From: Varroa destructor
Taxonomy: Eukaryota > Arthropoda > Arachnida > Mesostigmata > Varroidae
Length of the DNA: 64,000 nucleotides
Assembly: GCF_002443255.2 (NCBI RefSeq)
Contig: NW_019211457.1
Span: 1,466,727 to 1,530,726, forward strand
Direction: 5' to 3'
The notes under the pieces were generated by a model. It was given only the letters and a program-made list of their open reading frames with translations. It ran no database searches and was not told the origin of the DNA. How positions within the stretch are numbered: the stretch's first letter is position 1; each line of letters opens with the position of its first letter. Of this stretch, positions 12,493 through 24,290 are shown one piece after another. A program made the translations under genes and the position numbers.

Positions 12493-15400
12493 TTCCTGTG
12501 GCCCCTCAGCCGTTCCAAACGCGGTTTACAATAAGAATGAACGAGACGAACTAAGGGAAAGAGCGCACAATGACGATGAAGGAATGAATCGCAAACAAAA
12601 CAAAATCGTCATGCCTGAATACTTCGGAAGCGCATAGCATCATCCGCGATGACAGCGGCGCTGGCAGGGAAATCGTGCTCGCATAGCTTTGCGAAACCCC
12701 ACACCTTTTGAAGAGCTATGGAGAGCTGCGGAGAGGCTGAGCCCGCTTAATTGTGACAGCTTAAGATAGAAGCATTTCGGCCATTAAAAGCCGCTGTTCT
12801 GTCCATTATCAGAAACTGTTCACCGACTACGGCAAAGCTACTCCGTCGGCAATTAGCAGCGTCACAAATCGATCGCTGGACTCCTACTAAATCTACTACG
12901 GATTTCAGGTGAATTTTAGTCGAGTTCCTACCAAAAGCAGGAACAAACGCTGCTGGTAGAACCGGCTAGGAACAAGTAAGTCAGTGCAAATGGACGTACC
13001 ACTTTGCATTCGCTGCCTTTAGAAGGAGCGTCTATATTGGCTCTATTTACTTACCGTGTTCAATATAGAGGAAAGCAGAGCAACGAACAGGAAGATAGCG
13101 CTGTGACTTCGTATAGGTGCGGTAACAGCACGAATAGGAATTTTGTGGCCGCTATCATGGAACGAGCAGAAGTGGTCGTAGTGACCGGTGGCATCGTATA
13201 ATCTATTTACTAGCGATCGATCCATTCGTAGATGAATCTACAGTGGCATGTGTGTGCGTGACTCTGTGCCGTGCGAATAAACGAAGTAACTGCTTTTACT
13301 TACTCATCGGCGGATTGGCCATGTTCTTAGCGTCACTAGTCACGTTCCGCTTAAACGACACGAAAAATGAGCTTCGTCTTTCCGAGAGTGGGTTTCGACC
13401 AGTAATAAATCTGCCTCTATCGACGCCACCACTTCTATTATCAGTGCTGGGACCACCACGCTTAGCGTCGCTAATAACGCTCGTAAGTTTTGGCTGCGGA
13501 GAAGCGCTGGCGGTGAAGGAGAACGCGACGAGACCAAAAACGCGAAAGAAATATTGCGCGGAAGATAATGGTTCATTGGCGATATAATCATCAGATACCG
13601 AAGCTGAGCCTGCCAGTGAAGATTTTGTTGAGGAGGCAAAGACGGAATATGAAGACCGTCGAAGACATGCAGAGGATAATTGCTGCTTTGTTTAAAGGAA
13701 CACAGATGTACAGGGTGAGGCAAAAATCGCTTAACGGTTTGAAACTTAACTCTTCGATTTTCTTTACTTAGTTTTTTGTTCCTACTGCTTCAGCTGTTCT
13801 AAAAAAAGATTCTCAATGTATTGAGGGACTTTCTCCAAGCCGATAGTAACTATTTTTCACCGATTTCTGGTGCTAATGAGGAAAAATATATAATATATAT
13901 ATATTTTTTTTTCTGGTCAAGGCACGTTGCCCCCGGAGCTACGATTTGTTGACCGTTCGAGGCCTAACTAGCAAGGAAACGGCTGGTAAAACACTTATGG
14001 AGCCCGAATAAGCATTTACGGACTAGCCTAGATGCTAGTTTAAATCCGCTGTGGGCAGTACCGGATGTAAAACTTGGAAACGGAAATGTATTGAATAATA
14101 GATTTGCATAGTGTGCTTGGTTGACCGTGCTTTTCTTAGTGGTGTGAATTAAGCTATTCAGTGAAGCAGAACTGTGTCTCAAATAACGTTTTTTTCATCT
14201 ACATCGTTTATAAGTTTAGCTCGAGTTAATATTTTTTTTTTTTTTGCTTTTTGTAGGTTCTCCATTGCAGAGATCTTAGCTCGTTCCAAAGCTTCTCGTC
14301 AATGCCAGCGATCACTGACATATCGGAAAAGTTTAGGTCGATGGCTAACGGCTAGGTTACATTACTACCGCTTAGCTGTCTATTCTGTTCGGTTAAGTAA
14401 CAAGTGTGTTTGGACCGTTGATCTTTAGAGATTCATCTGAGATGAGGAACACCTTTAGAAAATGTCTAGTAGGTCTTTATTTTTCTCAAACTCTTTACCC
14501 AAATCTTCTTCACAGTGTCATCTGGACGGGTCAGAATCTATGCTGCATGCACTTCATCGCCACTTTCAGCGGAGTCAATTTCTTGCGACAGTGGGTTTTT
14601 GGCCATATCGTTTTTCGGTGGGTGAGGAACTAGCTAGAAATTTGGCGGGCATGATTAATGGCAAAATCTTCAGCATTTCACTCATTATCGTTCTTTTACG
14701 GCATAGGCGCCAATGTCAGTTTTCCCTGCAGAATCAATCTGGATAGCTAAGAATCAATGTATCGCAGCTTATATCGATTATTTTTTAACCACTGCCCCGC
14801 ATTTGCCCAACTCACAGATAAACTATATGATTCGCCTGAGTGCAGCGAAGACAATGGAGGAAGCATCGTTAGTCGGTGCTTTCAGTTACAATTACATTTT
14901 TGTAACCTTTTGGACGGGTTAACAATTTTTGCCGGCGTTCCATGGACAATTTCATGACAAAATCATGATATTGACACTGGTAATTCGGTGGCTTGGGTGC
15001 ACAGGCACCAGTTAGTATCACAAGCTGAAATATTAAAATTTAGGAAGACAAGTCTAATTATCTGGAAACAGAATGCGAGGCCTCACGCGCGGACGCTCTG
15101 AATTCTACCAACGCCATACAGCCACCGGGCAGTTAACATAACGATCTTCGTTGATCGAATTTGCCCCTACGAAATTTACTGTTGCCAACACGAGTAGTTT
15201 CTAGAGCACATTAACGGCGCAATTTAGACTGCTTTCTTTGAAAGTGGAAACCTGTGAAACAGAGGCAAGGGGCATTTTTTCCCACTTCATTTATTTTGCC
15301 CAACATTAGCCTAGACTCAGAAAAACGTGATTAACTAATCGCTGTTTGACACGCACCCCTACTACATAAAGTAAAACCTTTACTGAAAAATCGAAGGACG

Positions 15401-18400
15401 CTTTGCTGGAAAGCCGTTATGCCTGTCCTCCTAAAATAGTTTGGTGTTATCGCGCATCCAGGAGCCACCTAGTCTGCGACATCTTAAAACTTAATTTCAA
15501 ATTGACGTAGAGCTGATCTTGTCGAGACCGCCTATGTCCCCGATGCAAGAGGTTGGGGTGATGATGATTTACCGGCAAAACATCGATTCGTGCCCTGATA
15601 AGGCCCCCGCCTCGAATGCCACCTTCTATAGTTATATCCTTTTTCCACTCCTATAGTCAGCAGAGGGTTGTAGATTAGCTATATGGTTAAGCTGAGCAAA
15701 TATACGAGGGAGAAGTTGTTAATTAACGGGTCCAATAATATTTCCATCTTGGTGGTATCGCTACTTCGTTTAATAGGGTAATTCTTAGAGTATCATTATT
15801 CTGTGTATCCTAGATAACATTAGCTTGACCTTATGCTTACAGAAACCAGAGATGTGACCCATAGGCCGCTGTTATCAATTATCCCAGTTTGACTTACGAG
15901 AAAAGAACTGGCCATATCTGCATTTTTCGTTGGTTCAAATCCAGTTATTGACATGTGTGCCTAAAAAAGAGGAACTTGAAAAGATTTCCGCATCTGACTC
16001 GGCGTTAACTTTAATATGAAGTGCACTTCACACTTAATATGAAGTGACTGTGCAGAAGTTGAGGCTGTTTCGACTATGTGACCTAAAAAAAAAAAATCAT
16101 AAGACGATGAGAAGAAATGGCGGCGAACGGGCCGTATATCAGACGGTCGTTAGCTATTACTTATTGGAATTTACGTGTCGAGTTGTGGGCAAAGTGTAAC
16201 GCATTTGATTGAAAACATCATTTAGTGTTGATACGATACAAGAACGCCACAAAATGCAGACGACAGATGCTGCATTTAGCGGAAAGCAACCGATATATTG
16301 AAAATAGGCCACTCTAAAAAAGCTACAATATTAGCTCATTTCAAACGTAACGATCATGGATCATCCAACGTCACTACACGGGCTTCCAGAAACACAACTT
16401 AGCTGTACGTCCGTTTGTTATTACTGAAACTCATTACGTAACGTCAATTTTAAATTACTTATAGGCGACCTAAATAAATGCAGAACTTCTGCTCGGATAC
16501 TTGATGTTATTGGGCAAAATGAACGGCATCAAGTGCATTGAAATAAGTTGAAGATGAGCTGTGATTCCGCTGTCTGATACCAAATGGCCGCTATTAGAGA
16601 AATGGCTCTAATACGCGAAACGTTACATTTATGAAAGTAGAGTTAGAAGTTTTTTAACCTCTACCGTTTCTGGCCATTTTATCCGAGCATGTATGATGCA
16701 TCACGTGACCTACTGGGGCGGCGGATCAATTGAAATTCTATCGACTCACTGCGTTCATGCAAAATTTTAGCTCTGACTCTACTTATCACAAATGGGACAT
16801 TGTTTGCATTCTTTGGTCATTACCTTTATATGTGTTTATCGATAAATAACCCGTATATAAACGTCTTAACAAGGGATTTCTCCTGTCTATTGTGGAAGAT
16901 TCGTCAAATCTTATATTTAATTACCACATTATGCTTTTTTTGTGGGTCCTTTGCTGTTGTTATATTGCCGTACAGAATACGCAATGGTAACATTATCGGG
17001 CCAGCGCTGTTGCAATACGTACTCTAAGACTGAATCTTTGGCTACCCGACTTTGCATCCGTTATAACGAAACTTGTAATATTGAAATGTATAAGGGGAAC
17101 TCTATTCCGATACAGAATATTACGGTACCTTCCGGTTCTTGTACATATGGCTGAGGCTGAATCAGTTATTAATCTAGAAAGCATGTCCGTCTGCCCAAGT
17201 AAAATAGCTTTTCTACATTCAAGTTAAATATAAAAATCTCTCCAACGTCTCAAAAGATAACTTACACAGTCCTTTGCCCGATAGAGGCATCGTCCTATCG
17301 TCTTTATAGCACTATTTCGGCTAAATTAAATTTTTATTGGAGCTTCTATATCTAAAAAGGCTTTATTTCAGGAGATCACTCTTGATTATCGTCTTGTCTG
17401 CAGTTCGAATGAACGCGGCACCATTGATTATTTCTGTCGGTTATGTCGGCGGATCATTTATTTGGAGCGCTCCTTGTACTTTGAATTGCCCCAAAACATG
17501 GGTCAGCAAAGAACAGATCGATCTGTACCTAATGTTATGGTAAGCACTATTTTCAATGCCTAAATTAGCCGCAGCTGTAAGGCCATACGCTCGTCGCCTG
17601 TCTTCGAAAGCTACTCAGCTTTCCCAGCATCTAAAATCTCAAACAGCAGCACTCAAAGCTGTGTTTTCGTAATACATTGTAAGTAGCGTATTTTACGGCC
17701 GCGGATAATTACCGTGTACACAGTAAACGTTTTTTAGCATGCCTCTAAATAGTGCTCGTCGGATGTGCTTCGAAGGTCCCTTCATTTTCATGCTTCTAAT
17801 CAATGCTTTTCGTTCTTCTCTAAATGATTGCGGGTTGGGTAAAGCTGAGAAGAAGACGACATACTAAAATTAACTTGTTGCTCATTATGGTATATGCCGA
17901 TTATTAATAATAAATTTATTTATAATTAAAAATAACAAGAGATCAGCGAGCATTCTTGTAACTGACTGAACCTTAAGCTAGAGAATAGTTGGTCAGCGGT
18001 TGGATAGCCGAAAAAAATTAGAAATTAAAATCAGGGTAAGTAAAAAGTCAGGTGCCAGGATCGGCTAGTTTGAGATCTTCCTCCTGTCCGCCTACCAAGA
18101 CAATTGAGTATTTCTTACATATATGTACCGCAGAGCTAGTAGTTTTAATACACTCTAGGCTGACGGCCTGCTGATAAACGAAAAAAGAGAAATTCATTAA
18201 ATCCACGAAGTATACAAATGTCAGCCTGCCAGAAGTTATGTTTAGGCATCATACGTGAACGATATAATACCGCGTCGGCTCGAGGATTTTATTTGAGCAA
18301 CTGTCTGCTTTTACTACGGGAACGATTCGCGAGTAGAGCAAACAGAGTAAAATTGTCACACTAGACCTGGTCGACAGGTAATCATTGTCGGCGTTGTCGG

Positions 18401-18808
18401 GCCGAATGGGACGAACGATAGCATCGATAGGTCGAACCAATTTATGGCTAAACGACTCCTGTGCAAAATCAAGGGGACTGAAGCTTCAAACAATATCAGA
18501 ACCGAGAAACTGATAGAAGTGAATAAAGACAAGCCAAAGGTGCCATGGCACAGTTTTACCAGCTAAATAGAGAAGTACTTCTTGCACATAGGACCTCACA
18601 CATAGAAACCGTGTTTAGGTGTGTAAAAACTATTGACATTGTTGAGGTACTATAAAGGGATACTGGAGAAATAGCCGATATGCATATATTAAAGTGATTC
18701 CTCGCAGTTGGAGTCTACGACATCGGGGACAGAACGTCTCAGAACATGGGAATTCCTCCCTGAGGTGTAGCTAAAAGTTTTCAACGATGCTGATGTCATA
18801 GCTTACTT

Positions 18809-18846
18809 AACGGGCACGTCTCTGCCTAGGCAGAAACGTACCCGTT
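18809..18846. repeat. 38-nt hairpin followed by a T run
   Basis: AACGGG-ACGT-CTGCC arms pair with GGCAG-ACGT-CCCGTT; 16 of 18 positions pair around a TA loop, and a run of T follows directly. It has the shape of a stem plus pol III stop, but no upstream promoter boxes were seen. Confidence 0.85.
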
Positions 18847-19991
18847 TTTTATCCCCAATATACATTTCTCGTTCACATGTTACATAAGCTCGACGTGTAC
18901 TTTCGTCCTTCCTATCAAGTCTATATGCGATGAAATATTTCCGTAGCACCGAACAGTGAAGCTGTTAGAGGTCATATGGTTAATAAACAGGTGCGCCAAA
19001 TCACACAAAGGTGTCGGCAAATATAACGCACATACAAAAGTTGAACCTCAGATACGAAAGGTGCAGAGTCGTTTAAAGGTCTATTAAAAATTACGAAAAG
19101 GGTGACAATCGAATGCATTATGGAAACATGGCACGAAATAAGTTGGAAACGTTGATATAGATATATAGTAGAGCTTTTATAGACAACTGTCACTAGAATA
19201 AAAGTAGCGTTTTATTGGCGCTAAAATATTATGAAGTGACCACGAGTCTTTATGTAGACGACACTTCGTTTCGACTTTGAAGTTGAATATTACTATATGT
19301 GACGGTAATTCAGTGGTTCATCTGCGCAGTGAGTTGCCGTTACAGTCTGAAGTCATTTAAATCGAATACGGGCCCTCATACTTCTGGGCCTTAAATCCTA
19401 TCCACATCGCGCAGGCGCCGCGGCGATTTTAACAATAATGGATTTTATCTTATCGAAACTTTTATTTCAGTTTGCACTCTTTTTAAACGCATTAGCTACT
19501 TCTTGAATATGCCCCCATAAAACGTTTGCTGCTAAGAACGCCAAAAGCCGACGATAAGGGTTGTTCTAGCAACTAAATATAGGTGTGCGTACAGGAGGTA
19601 GTTCATCCCGACCACCCGCATGCTTAGCCTATTCGGTGTCTAGTATCTGGATCGGTAGCTTATCGTGAAGCGACCTTCCTAGCTCGCTACTCAGAGGCCA
19701 CACGTTGTCCAACTAGAAAGCAAAAATTGCAAAGGAGTGGTACAATTAAATGATATTCTTAGGTAATTCGTATGCGTAAGCCCTGAAGAGTGTGTTGGGC
19801 GCAAAAAATCTCCCACCTAAGCTCTTAAAGGACGGCTTTTACAAGCTTTGCCCTGGGCGGCCTGGTTCTGGAAATGGATGACTCGGCCTTATTATGTACC
19901 GAGTCTTTTCCGCTGAGCAATCGCGCTCAATCGATGCAGATGAACAACGCACAGGTCCTTGTTGTCGTCTTCCTCAACAAAATTACCTTCA

Positions 19992-20048
19992 GTTAGTCCG
20001 CGTCGACCAGGGGATGTGCCTCACATCCGCTGGTCGACGCGGACTAAC
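19992..20048. repeat. Near-perfect 57-nt hairpin (27-bp arms, 3-nt loop)
   Basis: The left arm begins GTTAGTCCGCGTCGACCAG and continues to GATGTG; the right arm mirrors it from CACATC to GGACTAAC. Twenty-six of 27 positions pair, with one G-G mismatch and loop CCT. The loop is too short for a usual microRNA precursor. Confidence 0.95.
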
Positions 20049-21628
20049 CGACAAGATTCTGTCATCGTAGCATCTTGCCAATCGCATCCGAGGAATTGCC
20101 TCAAGCATGGAATTTTGGAACTTAAGCTCGACTCAAGATAGCGAGAGAAAGCGCTTTTGGATAAGCCAGAAATGAGAACAAAAGGAACGGTCGTTACTTG
20201 TGTGAGAACTTCGTAGATTCGCTGCTTATTTTTCATTCACTGCAATTGAAAAAAATTTTGTTACTGCTAACTTTACAGGCCAGTAACAAAAAGTTCCGCT
20301 ATAGCCGGCTATAGGCAGGATAAAATCGGGTGACGAGTGAAGTCTGTCGCGGCAGTTCGTCGGCATGCCCTATCGTTGGTACAATTACCAAACTCATTAA
20401 CAGCAATCAGCTCGACCGACTGCCCAGATACGGCGTTGCTTAGTACGCTGAGCTAGATTTTTTCTTAAAAAAGCAACATCTTGCATACATTCGTCTCTTA
20501 CTGCTTTTCTTTAATTTATTTTTCCTGATGACCTCAGACAAAAGTGTATCAGACAAATAAACCAGTTGCAACAGGGAGCACTATTATTCGTTCCGGGTAA
20601 ATGCGCGCAACGCCTTCAACTTCGACCGGACACTTCTTTATGTCTGTTTATGATCGTTGAGCGTCAATAAATCATTTGTCGGAGTTTTTGTAGAAATGAA
20701 TCGTGCACATAAAACAAGGTAACACATACAGTTGCGTTGTGCACGTAGAGGTAACGCTATCTTTTTGAATAATCTCGTATTCTATCCTGTGTATGTGTAG
20801 GTCAAAGTGGGCATTACACGACACAAAAAAAAAACCCGTGTATGTTAAAAAAAAAAAACCATAATCCAGTTAGCCCTTCTGGAGGCACGTGCTACGATGC
20901 AGGATGCTTGACAATCGTTATATCTAAGATTAGGTAATGATGTTCAGGCCACACGTTCGTATTCGCACCCAGTTGAATTCGGTTCTTTATTATCAATGTA
21001 ATATCTATCTATCTATCGATGGGGCTGTTGTACGCAAGATGCTACTGACGAGTTGAGACCCAATACGACTGTCTATTGAAAAAATCGATCAAGAGCATCC
21101 CACGGCATTTTTCCGCCATGGACGCTCAATCGTACATGTTGGCTTAATATGATACTGTTGATGCAGAAAATATGTTTCAGTTTGTTTATTTTTCAATAAC
21201 TAACATTCATCAAATTTGTATTTGGCTAGCATCGTTCTGATAATGGGTCCATTTTTCATCTAGCGTAATTAAGGTGTGCGATAGCGATTAAGGGTAACGA
21301 TAGCGTCAAGGCAGCATTACTCGACATGGCCTCAACGAAGCCTACTGATTACAAACATTTTCCATTTCTCTGTTTTGTTTCACATGTGATTTAGCGATTT
21401 AGATCATTAACGGAGCTTCAACCGGCTACGCATGCACGTTCGAGTTCTGGAAAGCGTCCTCTCATCTAAGCCGCACTAAGAAATGCTATCACATAATTTA
21501 TAACAACTATTAATGAATAATTAAATAATAATAATAAGAAGATATTATTGATGTCAATATTACTTTAGCTAAATTGTGTTACTGGTGTCTCGCTAGACGA
21601 CTGTTCGATTCATCCGTTCACTGTACCC

Positions 21629-21790
21629 GGCCTCATCATGTGGCTCGTTTATGGTTTTTTGCTAACTATCACACTAGCAGAAGACACGGCGACTTTGGAT
21701 CTCGTCGAAAGTCGAATCGATGCCTTTGGCGCTTCGACAGCCCCCGCGCACCGCCTTGATCTTGCAGGTAGCGTTCACAGCAATATGCAG
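21629..21790 (+). repeat. Diverged duplicated block, copy A
   Basis: This block resembles 24118-24290. TATGGTTTTTTGCTAACTAT here matches the other copy at 19 of 20 bases, and a second stretch (CTCGTCGAAAGTCGAATCGA) matches CTCATCGAAGGCCGAATCAA. Copy A has an ATG at 21638 opening a 77-codon frame with a signal-peptide-like start (MWLVYGFLLTITLA) and a possible donor GCAG/GTAGCG at about 21768. Function unknown. Confidence 0.6.
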
Positions 21791-21871
21791 GGCAGGAAGA
21801 CCTTCGAGCTAAGGAAGCCTAGCTACCGAAAAAGAACTGAGACTCATAGGAGGAAAGGTAACAATAAATAG
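21638..21871 (+). CDS. Weak candidate: small secreted-type ORF
   Basis: 77 codons from an ATG, with a hydrophobic N-terminus (MWLVYGFLLTITLA, then EDTATLDLVESRID), which reads like a signal peptide with cleavage after Ala. The C-terminal half is basic (KPSYRKRTETHRRKGNNK) and may instead be intron, since GTAGCG follows GCAG at about 21768. The family is unknown. Support comes only from the partial copy at 24.1 kb. Confidence 0.22.
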   Translation: MWLVYGFLLTITLAEDTATLDLVESRIDAFGASTAPAHRLDLAGSVHSNMQGRKTFELRKPSYRKRTETHRRKGNNK

Positions 21872-22164
21872 CGACATTGCCACCACAATCTCCAGTATTG
21901 GGGGCATGGACAGCATTAGCAGAATCAGCCCGACCTGTTGACGTACGATGCTTTATATTGGACTTTTATTGGCCAAAATGTTATTGTTATAATGGCCATC
22001 GCGTCGCTGACCGGAATAATAAACGGCCGATAGCGCGTATCTCTAAGGAGGAAACACTACATGGAACTGACCACGACACTGGGTCGTACACGGTTTGTGG
22101 TTTGTAGACTATTAGTAACCATCTAAACAACGATAGGCAAGTTACCGACGCAACGTGTTCGGAA

Positions 22165-22401
22165 ATGTACGATAAGTCAGCTGAACTCGTGCACGTACCG
22201 ACTCAACCTGAGCAAACTATAAGTTATCTAGGGCCAAAAGCTTCGGGGACAAACAGAATTTTGTGGGCAAAGCAATTGGCAGGGCACGCTTGCCACGTAA
22301 TAAAAACTTTCAGGATGGCGAGACCCAATAACTTTAGGCGAGCTATGAAGCTAGCACTAGCATACGATGTGCGAGAAAAGCCTGTTTGCTTAGAAAATTA
22401 G
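22165..22401 (+). CDS. Weak candidate ORF, possibly a retroelement gag remnant
   Basis: 78 codons from an ATG. The segment ARPNNFRRAMKLALAYD loosely recalls the region after the capsid domain in LTR-retrotransposon Gag proteins, where ARPKT..EA...A is common. There is no zinc knuckle or neighbouring pol sequence. May be chance. Confidence 0.18.
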   Translation: MYDKSAELVHVPTQPEQTISYLGPKASGTNRILWAKQLAGHACHVIKTFRMARPNNFRRAMKLALAYDVREKPVCLEN

Positions 22402-24117
22402 TGCTGCATACAATCAGGCCTCTCCCGAATGTTCGGTAAAAGTCCTTCTTAAGCGGTAGGACTGCGCTCCAAGCTGCGATTAATTTATCGTCACATTTTA
22501 TTCATCATTTTATACAACGACAGCTCAGATAAAAAGAGACGCCATTGTCTTTGTTTCTCTAATTTGTTATCGGGTAAAATACAAGTTTTCGCGGTTAAGG
22601 ACAATAGTACATCGTCATTAGGTTCACTACCTCTTTGGGATACGTTCAGGATGTTGCTCAATCATTACCTTTTGCAGGCAACCTAGCATTCGTGATTATT
22701 GTCAAAATTCCAATGGGATTGAGAGATCAAAACAAACATGGCCGTGGACACTGAAGTAAACTAGATAAACAGACGTTACCATAACCCAGTACTTGAGAAG
22801 ATAGAAGTCATGCCAGTTAATGGGAGAAAAAAGATGCGCGGAACTTTAACTTGATTATAAAATCGAACAGAAATAAGAGGAGAGCAGCTTGTGTCCATTT
22901 TTTGGTTAGATAGAGCATTGAACACTTCGAAATATGCCGTTATGGCCGTAAGTACAACGCTACTATAAAGGACATTGGACATCATGGCCAAAAAGCGTAA
23001 AGAAATATGGGTTACCGGTGAAGATCTAGAGAGACCGCCCTCGAAAGCTTGCAGTACGCGGGGTCTAGGAGGTTGAAACCGGAAATCAGGGAGTCGTTTA
23101 AAAGACGAAGTAAGCTACTACGTAGCTCATTTCTTGACTGGCCAGGGATATAGGTCATCTAGCTTGTCTCTATAAAATAGGACAGGCAGCAAGGAACTCG
23201 CGTATCACATCCAACGCCCTGGCATGAGCGACATTGTAACTCGGCGCACCTGAGCACCGCACAAACGTCAAAAAGAAATATAGGACAATTTTTTATAGAA
23301 AGTTAGAGAGTTCATTTAAAATCGGTGGCATGGCTAACGGGACAGCAAATGTAGGACACAAATTTCTTGGTAGGTGACAAAGCTCATCAGCTACACGACG
23401 AGCAGAAGCAAACAAGACATTAGTTAAAGGGACATTGTTCTTAGACTTTTCATTAATCAAGAATGAGCCCTCAGCAGTCGAAGTAGTTCACTAAAACACT
23501 TATTGATGTAAAACCAGGTATAGAGGAACGTAAATATTCAGGAAATACTATTGCAATAAATAAATAAAAAATCGTCTGCTATCGTCCTGTTACTCGGTAA
23601 GTACAGGCAGATACTTAGAGACAGGGCACGGTATTCATAATCGACTTTGAAAAGTACGCATACAAAAGAAGTCATACATATAAGTCATTTTTTTTTGTAT
23701 CCGAAAGCTCGAACGAACTTTTGATATCAGGTTCATTCTTTACCTAGTAATTGGTTTGATCCCACACACAACTGCATAGTATCAAAGCTTGTCTTATGAT
23801 TTTCTCGAAGTTAAACCTAACCAACTGATCTTTACGCCTGGACAGCCAGTTGACTAGACGTCAAAGTATCGCGTTGCGTGCAACTCCGATATGATTGGTC
23901 CGAAAAAGCTGGAACCAGCCTGCATGAAACTGTCATACATACACCTGGCAGCAATGACGTGTCTGTATAAAACCAAATAGACCCTGCAGAGAACAGAAAA
24001 CATGACAGTGATCAGAAGATTACGCACAAGTCCAGCAGACGAAATAAAGCACTGACTAGCGGAGCCATTATTTAAGTTTACCATTTAGGTTAATCCGCTC
24101 CTCAACCGTTTGCGGTG

Positions 24118-24290
24118 CTCAACCTGATCACATGATTGCATATGGTCTTTTGCTAACTATTGGGGGGCGGCAAGGCGCCGCTAACAACGGCGTTTAAGGT
24201 GAGGGACCTCATCGAAGGCCGAATCAACGCTTCTGGCAGCTGTCACACATCTGCCTGCCATTTCAGGGAGCTCTTAGAGCTCTCCACGGA
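24118..24290 (+). repeat. Diverged duplicated block, copy B
   Basis: Counterpart of the block at 21629. The frame matching copy A is broken after TGCTAACTAT by a G-rich insertion and shifts, so if copy A is coding this would be a pseudogene. It may equally be a decayed repeat family. Confidence 0.6.

Larger units (their letters stand above)
6981..18808. other. Intergenic, no confident gene
   Basis: Gene-poor. It contains poly-T/A runs (9758-9771, 14228-14245, 16086-16097), the hairpin ladder at 9.9 kb, and ORFs at 10.9-13.8 kb without recognisable domains. A repeated 13-mer (TTAATATGAAGTG) flanks the palindrome GAAGTGCACTTC at about 16010-16045. I saw no canonical AATAAA within 1 kb of the ELOVL stop. 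Confidence 0.55.

Noticed and set aside
19992..20048. MicroRNA precursor reading of the 20-kb hairpin
   Set aside because: A 3-nt loop and a nearly uninterrupted 27-bp stem do not resemble the 60-80-nt imperfect hairpins with wider loops expected for microRNAs.
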